Shown: positions 6,369 through 12,471 of the stretch, in pieces
How the letters are laid out: every line of letters begins with the position of its first letter
Position numbering within the stretch: position 1 is the first letter of the stretch
Assembly: GCA_001772665.1 (NCBI GenBank)
Contig: MEVH01000016.1
Span: forward strand, 1-23,199
Length of the DNA: 23,199 nucleotides
Direction of reading: 5' to 3'
DNA from: a candidate division WWE3 bacterium RIFCSPLOWO2_01_FULL_39_13
GTDB taxonomy: Bacteria; Patescibacteriota; WWE3; 2-01-FULL-39-13
Made by a program: the position numbers and the translations under genes
Notes under the pieces: model-generated
The model's database searches: none
Seen by the model: only the letters and a program-made list of their open reading frames with translations
What the model was told of the DNA's origin: nothing

Positions 6369-6632
6369 ATGTACGCCACAACTAAAGTCAGCACAAAATA
6401 TCAAGTCGTTATCCCAAAAGAGATCAGGAATGTAACAAAAGGGGTTATACCTGGTGCCACAGTAAAAATAATGTCTATCAGCCCTTCTGACATTCAAATC
6501 AGTCTTAGCCCAAAAGGTTCGACTTGGGCAGATAAGGCAAGAGGTGCTGCAAAGGGGGTTTACGAGAAAGAATACCTTGAAAACCTTCGCAACGAATGGC
6601 AAATAAGAAACAAAGCACTCAACAAAAAATAA
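6369..6632 (+). CDS. vapB: AbrB/MazE-type antitoxin (VapB)
   Basis: 87 residues. The N-terminal half TTKVSTKYQVVIPKEIR (4-20) followed by PGATVKI is the swapped-hairpin AbrB/SpoVT DNA-binding fold, as in VapB and MazE antitoxins. The C-terminal half (about 52-87, WADKARGAAKGVYEKEY and onward) is helical and charged and would wrap and neutralise the toxin. The gene overlaps the downstream PIN-domain gene by 37 nt, which is typical of co-translated toxin-antitoxin pairs. Dimers probably repress the promoter just upstream. The unit lies between two direct tRNA-Met copies, a sign of insertion or duplication. Confidence 0.88.
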   Translation: MYATTKVSTKYQVVIPKEIRNVTKGVIPGATVKIMSISPSDIQISLSPKGSTWADKARGAAKGVYEKEYLENLRNEWQIRNKALNKK

Positions 6633-7048
6633 AAAAGATATACATAGACACAGCCCTGTACATCTATATTCTTAACCAAGATAACGGTTTTTCTTACGTT
6701 TCTTCAAAAATTTTCAACTACTGCGAAGAAAATAAAATAACAATAAACGCATCAACTATAATTCTCACCGAACTACTGCAGCACTCCAAAATCCAAAGTG
6801 ATAGCAGTAAAAAAACAAACATAAAAAGGATATTTCTTTCTACTCCGAACCTCCAAATAATTGGTGTTGACATTACTATTGCGGAATATTCTGCCATTCT
6901 TGCAGCTACATATAATTTGCGAGTTCCTGATTCAGTGCATTTAGCAACTGCGATATTATCCGAATGTGAAGCTTTCGTAACTAACGACAAAAAGCTCAAA
7001 CGCGTTAAAGAAATTGATTGTATTTTAATGGATAAATTTCTTAAATGA
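6596..7048 (+). CDS. vapC: PIN-domain ribonuclease toxin (VapC)
   Basis: 150 residues. Four acidic residues of the PIN active site are in place: Asp18 in YIDTALYIYIL, Glu59 in IILTELL, Asp112 in VPDSVHLATAI and Asp131 in VTNDKKL. They bind the metal ions used to cleave RNA. VapC toxins cut tRNAs (initiator tRNA in several enteric bacteria) or rRNA when the antitoxin is degraded. About 14 extra lysine-rich residues precede the first strand. The start overlaps vapB by 37 nt. The stop codon (7046-7048) ends exactly one base before the encoded CCA end of the opposite-strand tRNA-Met at 7049, so the unit sits flush against the tRNA. Confidence 0.88.
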   Translation: MANKKQSTQQKIKKIYIDTALYIYILNQDNGFSYVSSKIFNYCEENKITINASTIILTELLQHSKIQSDSSKKTNIKRIFLSTPNLQIIGVDITIAEYSAILAATYNLRVPDSVHLATAILSECEAFVTNDKKLKRVKEIDCILMDKFLK

Positions 7049-7123
7049 TGGTAGCGGCGGGTGGGTTCGAACCACCGACCCCAGCTTTATGAGGGCTGTG
7101 CTCTACCGCTGAGCTACGCCGCC
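7049..7123 (-). tRNA. trnM-CAU: tRNA-Met(CAU), elongator, copy 2
   Basis: 75 nt with encoded CCA (7049-7051). Acceptor GGCGGCG pairs with CGCCGCT (the terminal pair is G-U), D-arm GCTC/GAGC, anticodon loop CTCATAA, T-loop TTCGAAC. The features match elongator tRNA-Met and not tRNA-Ile2 or the initiator. The anticodon stem has a C31-A39 mismatch. A -10-like TATAAT on the minus strand (7155-7150) lies about 26 nt upstream of the 5' end. This is the better preserved of the two copies. Confidence 0.93.
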
Positions 7124-7124
7124 T
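7049..7124. repeat. Direct repeat (tRNA copy) flanking the vapBC unit, right
   Basis: Right-hand partner of the 6078-6153 repeat, with 69 bp of exact identity. The 11 bases that follow each repeat are the reverse complement of one another (TATAAGATTTA after the left copy, TAAATCTTATA after the right one). Confidence 0.9.
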
Positions 7125-7152
7125 TAAATCTTATAACTTTTCCCACGTATTA

Positions 7153-7158
7153 TATAAT
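7153..7158 (+). promoter_or_regulatory. -10 box for a leaderless ftsB-like transcript
   Basis: TATAAT lies six nt before the ATG at 7165, so transcription would begin at or next to the start codon. No good -35 element is seen (CTTATA at the 17-nt position). The same AT-rich stretch gives a -10 for the opposite tRNA-Met, so the two promoters probably overlap back to back. Confidence 0.55.
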
Positions 7159-7164
7159 GAATTA

Positions 7165-7548
7165 ATGGATCCCAGAAAGCTTCGGAAAATAAACAAGAAA
7201 GAACTTTATCCCTTTATTCTAACGGCAGTACTGCTTATTATACTTGTAAATTCAATAAAATCGGTTTCTAACATGAAAGCTGGGATAAGCCGGCTAGAGA
7301 ATGCACAGTCTAACCTTGAAAACCTTAAACAGGAAAATACAGATTTAAAGGAAAGAATAGAATACGCCAATTCAGAAGAATTTATCGAAAAGGAGGCCTT
7401 GGAAAAGCTGAACATGACAAAACCGGGCTACACTATCCTAATAGTAGACGGTGTAAAGCCTGAAAGCCAAAAACATGACTTGGACGGTACTTCTGGTGGA
7501 GTAAGCATTCCCAATTACCGACTCTGGCTCTTTGAATTTAATCTATAA
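7165..7548 (+). CDS. Septum formation initiator family protein (FtsB/DivIC-like)
   Basis: 127 residues with the layout of FtsB/DivIC: a short basic cytoplasmic N-terminus (1-14), one membrane helix (about 16-33, FILTAVLLIILVNSIKSV), a leucine-zipper-like coiled coil (35-70), then the family segment EEFIEKEALEKLNMTKPGYTILIV (72-95). In other bacteria this protein joins FtsL and FtsQ/DivIB to switch on septal wall synthesis. The tail ending in PNYRLWLFEF is longer than in E. coli FtsB. The gene's stop codon lies inside a TATAAT box (7544-7549) that opens the first copy of the leader repeat, so the next transcription unit starts at the very end of this gene. Confidence 0.85.
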   Translation: MDPRKLRKINKKELYPFILTAVLLIILVNSIKSVSNMKAGISRLENAQSNLENLKQENTDLKERIEYANSEEFIEKEALEKLNMTKPGYTILIVDGVKPESQKHDLDGTSGGVSIPNYRLWLFEFNL

Positions 7549-7651
7549 TGCGAGAGAAGCGAACATTACCTTCCCACTGAAGGTGAAAATACAACGAACA
7601 AGGTGACGCTGCAACATACCGCGTGCGATAGCTCACGATAGCCGATAATAT
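7544..7651 (+). repeat. Promoter-leader repeat, copy 1 (upstream of initiator-like tRNA)
   Basis: Begins with TATAAT then GCGAG, followed by AAGCGAACATTACC, a CACC/GGTG-type hairpin region, GGTGACGCTGCA, ATACCGCGTGCG and the end block GCTCACGATAG and GATAATAT. The same blocks in the same order occur on the minus strand at 12181-12355 and, shortened, at 19984-20060. Copy 1 lacks about 23 bases present near the end of copy 2. It lies between the ftsB-like stop codon and the tRNA at 7710. Confidence 0.75.
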
Positions 7652-7709
7652 CCTATATCATTTTTGCCGAAGAGGTTGATATGATGTACAATATTGCGAG
7701 TATAAACAC

Positions 7710-7784
7710 CGCGGGGTGGTGGAGGAGTTACCACGCGAGGCTCATAATCTCGAAACCCAGGTGCAAATCCTGGCCCCGCAACCA
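7710..7784 (+). tRNA. trnfM-CAU: Initiator-like tRNA-Met(CAU) with an unusual T-loop
   Basis: 75 nt with encoded CCA (7782-7784). The acceptor CGCGGGG pairs with CCCCGCA, leaving the C1-A72 mismatch that marks bacterial initiator tRNA. The anticodon loop is CTCATAA. Several features are odd. The three G-C pairs usually found at the bottom of the initiator anticodon stem are absent (stem CGAGG/TCTCG). The T-loop reads TGCAAAT instead of TTCAAAT (T55 to G). The D-loop AGGAGTTA appears to lack G19. The variable loop has four nt. It may be a functional but diverged initiator. Confidence 0.85.
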
Positions 7785-7849
7785 TATAGAAACATTAACG
7801 AGCTGAAAGCGAGTTTAGGTTTCTATAGTGTCCACCTATGGTGGACTTT
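7785..7849 (+). terminator. Two hairpins after the initiator-like tRNA, the second a possible terminator
   Basis: TATAGAAAC (7785-7793) pairs with GTTTCTATA (7819-7827), starting directly after the CCA end. Next, GTCCACC (7830-7836) pairs with GGTGGAC (7840-7846) over a 3-nt loop and is followed by TTT. The T run is short, so terminator activity is uncertain. The first hairpin could define the 3' trailer for tRNA processing. Confidence 0.45.
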
Positions 7850-7903
7850 GCGTCAGTGGGTCAAGGTTGAAACCAAGTTTTTGTAATGTCCGTCTTTGGC
7901 ATA

Positions 7904-7932
7904 TTGACCGCCAGCAAAGTTGCATATAGACT
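7904..7932 (+). promoter_or_regulatory. Candidate promoter of the Xer recombinase gene
   Basis: TTGACC (7904-7909) and TAGACT (7927-7932) with a 17-nt spacer lie 46 nt before the ATG at 7979. The rest of 7850-7978 shows no gene and no clear repeat. Confidence 0.35.
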
Positions 7933-7978
7933 TGTCTTATAGTTTTACTCACTGTCCACAATAGAAAAGACTTATAAA

Positions 7979-8851
7979 ATGATATCTCTATCAAACGCCC
8001 ACGAAAAATTTGTTGAACATCTTAAGCAAAAAGGACGTGCAGAGGCGACCGTAATAGCCTATTCTAAAGACATTCAGCAGTTAATAGAGTTCGCCAAGCA
8101 TGGCAAAATAGTCCTCGCAAGTGAGGCTAAAAAAGAAACTATTGAGGCATTTTTAACTAACCTATCGGATAACAGATATACCAAGAAAACAATATCAAGA
8201 AAAATCAATGCAATTAAAACATTTTTCAAGTACCTGGTTGACGAAACAATCATAGAGTCAGACCCTGCACAGTTTATCCAGCATCCAAAGTTTGAACAAA
8301 GCACTCCAAGAATTTTAACTAAAATTGAGTACCGTGCGTTGCGAGACACTGTTAAGGAGGATGTGCGAACCAAGGCTATCGTTGAAATACTTCTTCAAAC
8401 AGGACTCAGAATTTCTGAGCTGGCTAATATTAAAACGTCGAATATAAAAATGGGAGAGGGTGACAGCCAAGGAGTACTCGAGGTTCCTGGTACCTCATCA
8501 ACACCGACAAGATCAGTACCCCTTAACCCAGCGGTTCAGGATGCCATCAAAGGTTATTTGAAAGAGCGTCCTAAAACAGATCTTGACTTTCTGTTTGTTA
8601 CAAAAACCGGCCACCAGCTTCTGGTTAGAAACATACGCGCCACTTTGGCAAGATACTTCAAACAGATCGCTCTTGAAGATGTAACAGTCAACGACCTAAG
8701 ACACACTTTTGTAGCCGAACACCTAAAAAGAGGAGCAAGCGTCCTTCTGGTATCAAGAATCGCAGGACACAAAAGGCTCACAACAACAGAAAATTACCTC
8801 AAATATATCGAAAGAAAAGAATCAGGAATAGGAGAATTAGAAGAGCTGTAG
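7979..8851 (+). CDS. Xer-type tyrosine recombinase with a non-standard active site
   Basis: 290 residues, the usual XerC/XerD length. An N-terminal SAM-like core-binding domain (about 4-92) is followed by the catalytic domain. Visible catalytic residues are Arg144 (TGLRISELAN), Arg241 (NDLRHTF), His264 (AGHKRL) and the nucleophile Tyr273 (TTENYLKY), with normal His-Tyr spacing. Two positions differ from XerC/D: Asn238 stands where the box II His is expected, and the beta-hairpin that usually carries the catalytic Lys reads PGTSSTPTRSVPL with no Lys. It probably resolves chromosome dimers at a dif-like site, as single Xer proteins do in small genomes, but an element-borne recombinase is possible. 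Its 3' end overlaps the convergent ASCH gene by 53 nt. Confidence 0.88.
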   Translation: MISLSNAHEKFVEHLKQKGRAEATVIAYSKDIQQLIEFAKHGKIVLASEAKKETIEAFLTNLSDNRYTKKTISRKINAIKTFFKYLVDETIIESDPAQFIQHPKFEQSTPRILTKIEYRALRDTVKEDVRTKAIVEILLQTGLRISELANIKTSNIKMGEGDSQGVLEVPGTSSTPTRSVPLNPAVQDAIKGYLKERPKTDLDFLFVTKTGHQLLVRNIRATLARYFKQIALEDVTVNDLRHTFVAEHLKRGASVLLVSRIAGHKRLTTTENYLKYIERKESGIGELEEL

Positions 8852-9284
8852 AACGCTTTGCTACGGACGGATCTGTCTCCGTGACCACCCACGCACACTG
8901 CAAGCCATATCCAGTTTTATCTATTTTAAATGGAGGTACTTTTTCTACCCCATTAAACCATACAAAAATTGCGTATTTTTTGGTGAAGATATAATCTTTA
9001 ACTTCATCAGGAATTCTCGAAACCCCTAAATCCTCCTCACAATATCTGCTCATCACCTTCAATGCATGTTCATTATCCCTTATTTCATACTGCTTCACCT
9101 TGGTAACCATCGCCTTCGCAGTCACTGGCTTGCCAGAGTCTTTAAAGTAGACAACATCCCTTTTCTCTATACGATCCCACGGAGCTATCTTTGATTTATA
9201 CCATCTAGACTCAACAGTTTTTTCACCACTTAATATTTTTGGCAAAAGCCCCCATGATTTTTTCATTATTGCAATGTGGAACAT
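8799..9284 (-). CDS. ASCH domain protein
   Basis: 161 residues from the ATG ending at 9284, chosen because the domain begins MFHIAIMKKSWGLLPKIL; a reading from 9305 adds seven unlikely residues. The segment ILSGEKTVESRW with YKSKIAPWDRI, then DVVYFKDSG and later YAIFVWF, fits the ASCH fold, a PUA-related domain thought to bind RNA; some members are nucleases or cytidine-amide hydrolases. No specific activity can be assigned. The last 18 or so residues are strongly hydrophobic (LLILLFLILFF) and are encoded by the antisense of the Xer gene's 3' end, so the tail is probably not part of the ancestral protein. It lies 22 nt downstream of the DHFR-like gene, in the same direction. Confidence 0.75.
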   Translation of the reverse strand: MFHIAIMKKSWGLLPKILSGEKTVESRWYKSKIAPWDRIEKRDVVYFKDSGKPVTAKAMVTKVKQYEIRDNEHALKVMSRYCEEDLGVSRIPDEVKDYIFTKKYAIFVWFNGVEKVPPFKIDKTGYGLQCAWVVTETDPSVAKRSTALLILLFLILFFRYI

Positions 9285-9306
9285 AAAATTAAAACGCGAT
9301 GCCAAT

Positions 9307-9819
9307 CTACTTCTTTACTTGGTACCTCAGCTGGACCAAGCCTTCATTAAGAGTTTTAACAGTCAAAAGCTTCAAGCTTAATCCAAAATCAGAGTCTGCA
9401 AACAACTTAATGCCTTTACCAAAAATTAGAGGATGGACGCTCAGCAATACCTCATCAATAACTCCAGATTTAGCAAAGATAGAATTGGTAATACCTCCCC
9501 CTATAATCAACAGCCTACTAAAACCTCTCAAACCTAACGCTTTTACAAGTGCTCGTGGAGATTTGTCAGTGAACATGACCTTTTCTTCCTTCTTACTTAG
9601 CAATAAAATATCATTTGTCATCACGACATTAAGGCAACTACCATAGGGAAAATCATCTCCGCTTACCTGCCAAGTTTTCTTGCCCATCAATACTGTATCT
9701 GAATTCCCTACAAACTTTTCCAATTCATTCCAATCTGTCTCACAAACCCAATCAGTATTACCATCAGGTTTAGCTATATACCCATTAGCCGTGATAGCCA
9801 TATACAATACTACCTTCAT
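9307..9819 (-). CDS. Dihydrofolate reductase-family protein (RibD C-terminal domain)
   Basis: 170 residues from the ATG ending at 9819; AAAGGA stands eight nt upstream, so this start is preferred over one seven codons earlier. The N-terminus MKVVLYMAITANGYIAKPDG, the segment VLMGKKTW (about 44-51), the glycine-rich turn IIGGG (about 105-109) and SVHPLIFGKGIKLF near 128-141 are typical of the RibD-C/DHFR-like reductase family (YwjB, YyaP and relatives). These use NADPH to reduce folates, pyrimidine intermediates or unknown substrates. As a stand-alone domain it is not the classical FolA. It is the first of two minus-strand genes with the ASCH gene. Confidence 0.88.
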   Translation of the reverse strand: MKVVLYMAITANGYIAKPDGNTDWVCETDWNELEKFVGNSDTVLMGKKTWQVSGDDFPYGSCLNVVMTNDILLLSKKEEKVMFTDKSPRALVKALGLRGFSRLLIIGGGITNSIFAKSGVIDEVLLSVHPLIFGKGIKLFADSDFGLSLKLLTVKTLNEGLVQLRYQVKK

Positions 9820-9925
9820 ACTTATATCCTTTTTAACCAACTTATCTTAATAGATTTTTACTACAAGTTTCAGCCACACGCAACTGTCCTGTATAGACGA
9901 GTGTCTCTTCTGCTAATATTATCTT

Positions 9926-10681
9926 ATGCCTAAACAAACTTTGCTTGTTATCCCCGGCTTTGGAATGAACGGTAAAATGCTAGAGGATGTAGTTAGTGTA
10001 TTTAAAAAAATTTGTGATATAAGCTTTTTGGAGCTTCCTGGATTTCATCCAGATCATCCCGCCCCTGCTAACCCTACTTTAGAAAGCTATACAAGAAATA
10101 TTCGAAATCAAGTCAAACAAATTAATCCAAAAAGCTATATTCTTTCTGGATTAAGCATGGGATTTATGATTGCAAATAATCTGCCACATGATCCTAAGTG
10201 CAAAGGAATTATCGCGATCATGCCTTACCTTGGATACAACACCCTTAAGCTATCGTTAATTACTTTGACAGAGGCAAGACTTGCCACACGCATTTTATCC
10301 TTTCCACCCGCTGCCAAAAAAATCTGGAAATCTGAATTCCATAGGAAAATTTCACTTGAAACCTTAAATAGTGAACAGCTAAAAATAAGAGAAGAAAAAT
10401 TTGATCCGGTTAACTATTTTAGACTTGCCAATTACCTTCTTGCTATAAAAGAAATAAAAATAAGAAAGGATTATCCAATTGTCTTAATGGCAAGCAGGAA
10501 AGACGAAATGCTAAATTATGAATATTTAATTAACACATTCAAATTCAAAAGGGAGGCCGCCAAATTGATGATATCTGATATTGACGCTGGACATTACCCC
10601 AAAAATTTGACGAAAGAGCATGTAAAAGATGCAATAAGCCCTGAAGAGATTAAAAAGATATATAAATTCTTGGGAGTGTGA
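9926..10681 (+). CDS. Alpha/beta hydrolase fold protein
   Basis: 251 residues. The fold is shown by LLVIPGFGMNGKM (6-18, oxyanion-hole region), the nucleophile elbow GLSMG with Ser77, a later VLMASRKDEML segment giving the likely acid Asp193, and DAGHYP with His223. The spacing of Ser, Asp and His suits an esterase or acyl hydrolase. The cap region (about 105-165) is helical and lysine-rich. Substrate is unknown. A -10-like TAATAT (9914-9919) stands six nt before the ATG, another leaderless arrangement. It is divergent from the DHFR-like gene. Confidence 0.82.
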   Translation: MPKQTLLVIPGFGMNGKMLEDVVSVFKKICDISFLELPGFHPDHPAPANPTLESYTRNIRNQVKQINPKSYILSGLSMGFMIANNLPHDPKCKGIIAIMPYLGYNTLKLSLITLTEARLATRILSFPPAAKKIWKSEFHRKISLETLNSEQLKIREEKFDPVNYFRLANYLLAIKEIKIRKDYPIVLMASRKDEMLNYEYLINTFKFKREAAKLMISDIDAGHYPKNLTKEHVKDAISPEEIKKIYKFLGV

Positions 10682-10727
10682 AATACGGGAGGACATAGCT
10701 TACTGCTCTAGGAATATTCTCCAGATG

Positions 10728-11339
10728 TCACTTAATATACCTCTTAACTGCGATAAGCCAGAAACTCCCAACAAACGAGGCAATAGATACAATAACAAAT
10801 AGATTATTAAATCCGAAATTAGCAGCGAGGTATCCGCCTATTCCTGCAACTGCTGCTCCTCCTAAATCAGTTAATGTACTGTAAATCCCCCATTCGACGC
10901 CCTCTCTATTATGGCCAACATGCCTTGTAAAAAGCGCGTACCATGAAGGATAAGTAAACGCCTGGCTGAATCCATAAATCAACTGAATCAGATAAATATG
11001 CCAAGACAATGTTGCAAATATATATAAAAGTGGCACAAAACTTGTGACAATAGATCCGATTAAAACCGCCCAAAAGTCATCTTTCTCGCCCTTAATTTTA
11101 TCGACAATATATGCAGCAGGGATTTGCCCAAGCGACCTTGAAAGAAAAAATACAGTTGCGGCAATTCCGGCAACTTCAACGCTTCCATCTTTAATATTAT
11201 CAGTGATAAAAACAGCAAAAATCGGAGCAACCAACCCAAAACCTGAAAGAATAAAAATGTCGGAAATGGTTAGCACCTTAACAACAGGATTAACATGAAG
11301 ACCAAAAAAGTTTCTGAAATTTCTATGTGACAACCTCAC
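10728..11339 (-). CDS. Half-length major facilitator superfamily protein
   Basis: 203 residues from a GTG at 11339; a TAAAGT box six nt upstream fits a leaderless start. About six hydrophobic segments can be drawn (25-45, 55-75, 88-108, 112-132, 150-170, 178-198). The loop PAAYIVDKIKGEKDD between the second and third helices matches the MFS motif A region. Full MFS transporters have 12 helices and about 400 residues, so this is a six-helix half. It could work as a dimer, as short CPR versions might, or be the remains of a longer gene. No second half is found downstream before the end of the next gene. Substrate is unknown. Confidence 0.75.
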   Translation of the reverse strand: MRLSHRNFRNFFGLHVNPVVKVLTISDIFILSGFGLVAPIFAVFITDNIKDGSVEVAGIAATVFFLSRSLGQIPAAYIVDKIKGEKDDFWAVLIGSIVTSFVPLLYIFATLSWHIYLIQLIYGFSQAFTYPSWYALFTRHVGHNREGVEWGIYSTLTDLGGAAVAGIGGYLAANFGFNNLFVIVSIASFVGSFWLIAVKRYIK

Positions 11340-11449
11340 AAAACAACTTTAGCATATATTTATCCGGCAAACAGAGAAAAAACTTTATTCTGCAATCTGA
11401 TATCATTGGGTATAAGGCGGGCAAGATGTAGACCTTTCGGCAGGGTGAT

Positions 11450-12181
11450 TTATCTTCTATCGAATGCAATATATAACCCAACACCGACCGATGTAGCAAG
11501 ATTTAATGAGTCGATTTTTGTGCTGTGTTTAATGTAGACGCTTTGTCCGAGCTTCTTATAATATGCGGGAAGTCCCTCTCCTTCGTTCCCAAAGACCATA
11601 GAGAAGGGTTTTTTGAATTTGGTCAACAACAATTCTTTATCTCCATCAAGCATAAATGGATAGATATTGTTTTTATGCACGCTCGTGTATTCATCGATTG
11701 ATTTGAAATACTGAAACCGAATTCGAAAAAAAGCCCCCATCGAAGACCGAACTACCTTAGGGTCGAAAATATCTGCTCCGGGTCCGATTATTGCCAGATC
11801 ATAAAAATTAAAACCTACCATATTACGTATGATTGTTCCCATATTGCCCATATTCGACGGATTTACAAGCACAACGTGATTCTGATCTTTTCTTATTGGA
11901 ACATCATATTTTTTAAAAACCCCCACTGCATAAGTATTTTCTTTTTTAGCAATTTTCTCGATTGCAGCTATGCTATAAAGTGCGGGGATTTGATACTTGG
12001 CACAAAGATTTTTCAAATCACTTACCCCATCTGTATCTTTTAGCCCAGGGTGAAACAAAACCTGCAAGATATGCTCACGTTTCTTATTGATAAGATCGAC
12101 TGTAGGAAAAACACCAAAGGAATAACTATGGCCGTCTTTTTTGCTGTAGCGCTTTATTTTTGGAAGCGGTGAATTATTCAT
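11450..12181 (-). CDS. SpoU/TrmH-family RNA methyltransferase
   Basis: 243 residues. The SPOUT catalytic domain occupies about 100-243 and shows the three family motifs: VLVNPSNMGNMGTIIRN (104-120, with the conserved Asn and Arg), MVFGNEGEGLP, and SLNLATSVGVGLY at the C-terminus. These form the trefoil knot that binds S-adenosylmethionine and methylates a 2'-hydroxyl of rRNA or tRNA. The N-terminal part (1-95) is the variable substrate domain. Target cannot be told from sequence. The ATG is the last part of leader repeat copy 2 (GATAATATG), so the leader lies directly against the coding sequence and may control its expression. Confidence 0.9.
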   Translation of the reverse strand: MNNSPLPKIKRYSKKDGHSYSFGVFPTVDLINKKREHILQVLFHPGLKDTDGVSDLKNLCAKYQIPALYSIAAIEKIAKKENTYAVGVFKKYDVPIRKDQNHVVLVNPSNMGNMGTIIRNMVGFNFYDLAIIGPGADIFDPKVVRSSMGAFFRIRFQYFKSIDEYTSVHKNNIYPFMLDGDKELLLTKFKKPFSMVFGNEGEGLPAYYKKLGQSVYIKHSTKIDSLNLATSVGVGLYIAFDRR

Positions 12182-12355
12182 ATTATCAACTACCGCGAGC
12201 TTACCATGCCAGAGGCAGGCTCAGCGCACGCGGTATGCTGTAGCGTCACTTCGTTCCTTGCATTCCCACCTTCGGTGGAAAAGTAATGCTCGCTTCGCGA
12301 GTTTTATGGCTCAAATACCTCGACCTTACGGTCGGGATATTTCGCTCGCATTATA
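12181..12355 (-). repeat. Promoter-leader repeat, copy 2 (upstream of the SpoU methyltransferase)
   Basis: The longest copy. Read on the minus strand it starts with TATAAT and GCGAG (12355 downward), then a hairpin CGACC-GTAA-GGTCG with a GNRA-like loop, a hairpin CTCGC-GAA-GCGAG, a hairpin CCACC-GAA-GGTGG, the block GTGACGCTACAGCATACCGCG, and ends GCTCGCGGTAG then GATAATATG at the start codon. TACCGCG and CGCGGTA within it can form a seven-pair closing stem. Compare 7544-7651 and 19984-20060. Confidence 0.78.
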
Positions 12356-12442
12356 AAATCACGTAAATTGTATCACCGCAATACAAATAATAGCCTGGAA
12401 TGAGATAAATAATTTCTAAATGATTGGCGGTGACCAACGCTT

Positions 12443-12471
12443 GCTCGCCTTAGGAGGGAAGTATCGAACTA
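12443..12471. repeat. 29-bp direct repeat, copy 1, at the 3' end of the ATPase gene
   Basis: GCTCGCCTTAGGAGGGAAGT, one variable base, then TCGAACTA. It matches 14511-14539 at 28 of 29 positions. Here it overlaps the ATPase stop codon (12469-12471). A weaker relative (GAAGTGTCG at 13734-13742, with GGCGAGCC before it) lies after the nucleotidyltransferase stop. Confidence 0.8.

Noticed and set aside
12443..12471. 3' end of a tRNA, because of TTCGATACT-like bases on the minus strand
   Set aside because: The bases on either side of the supposed T-loop do not pair and no other tRNA parts are found.
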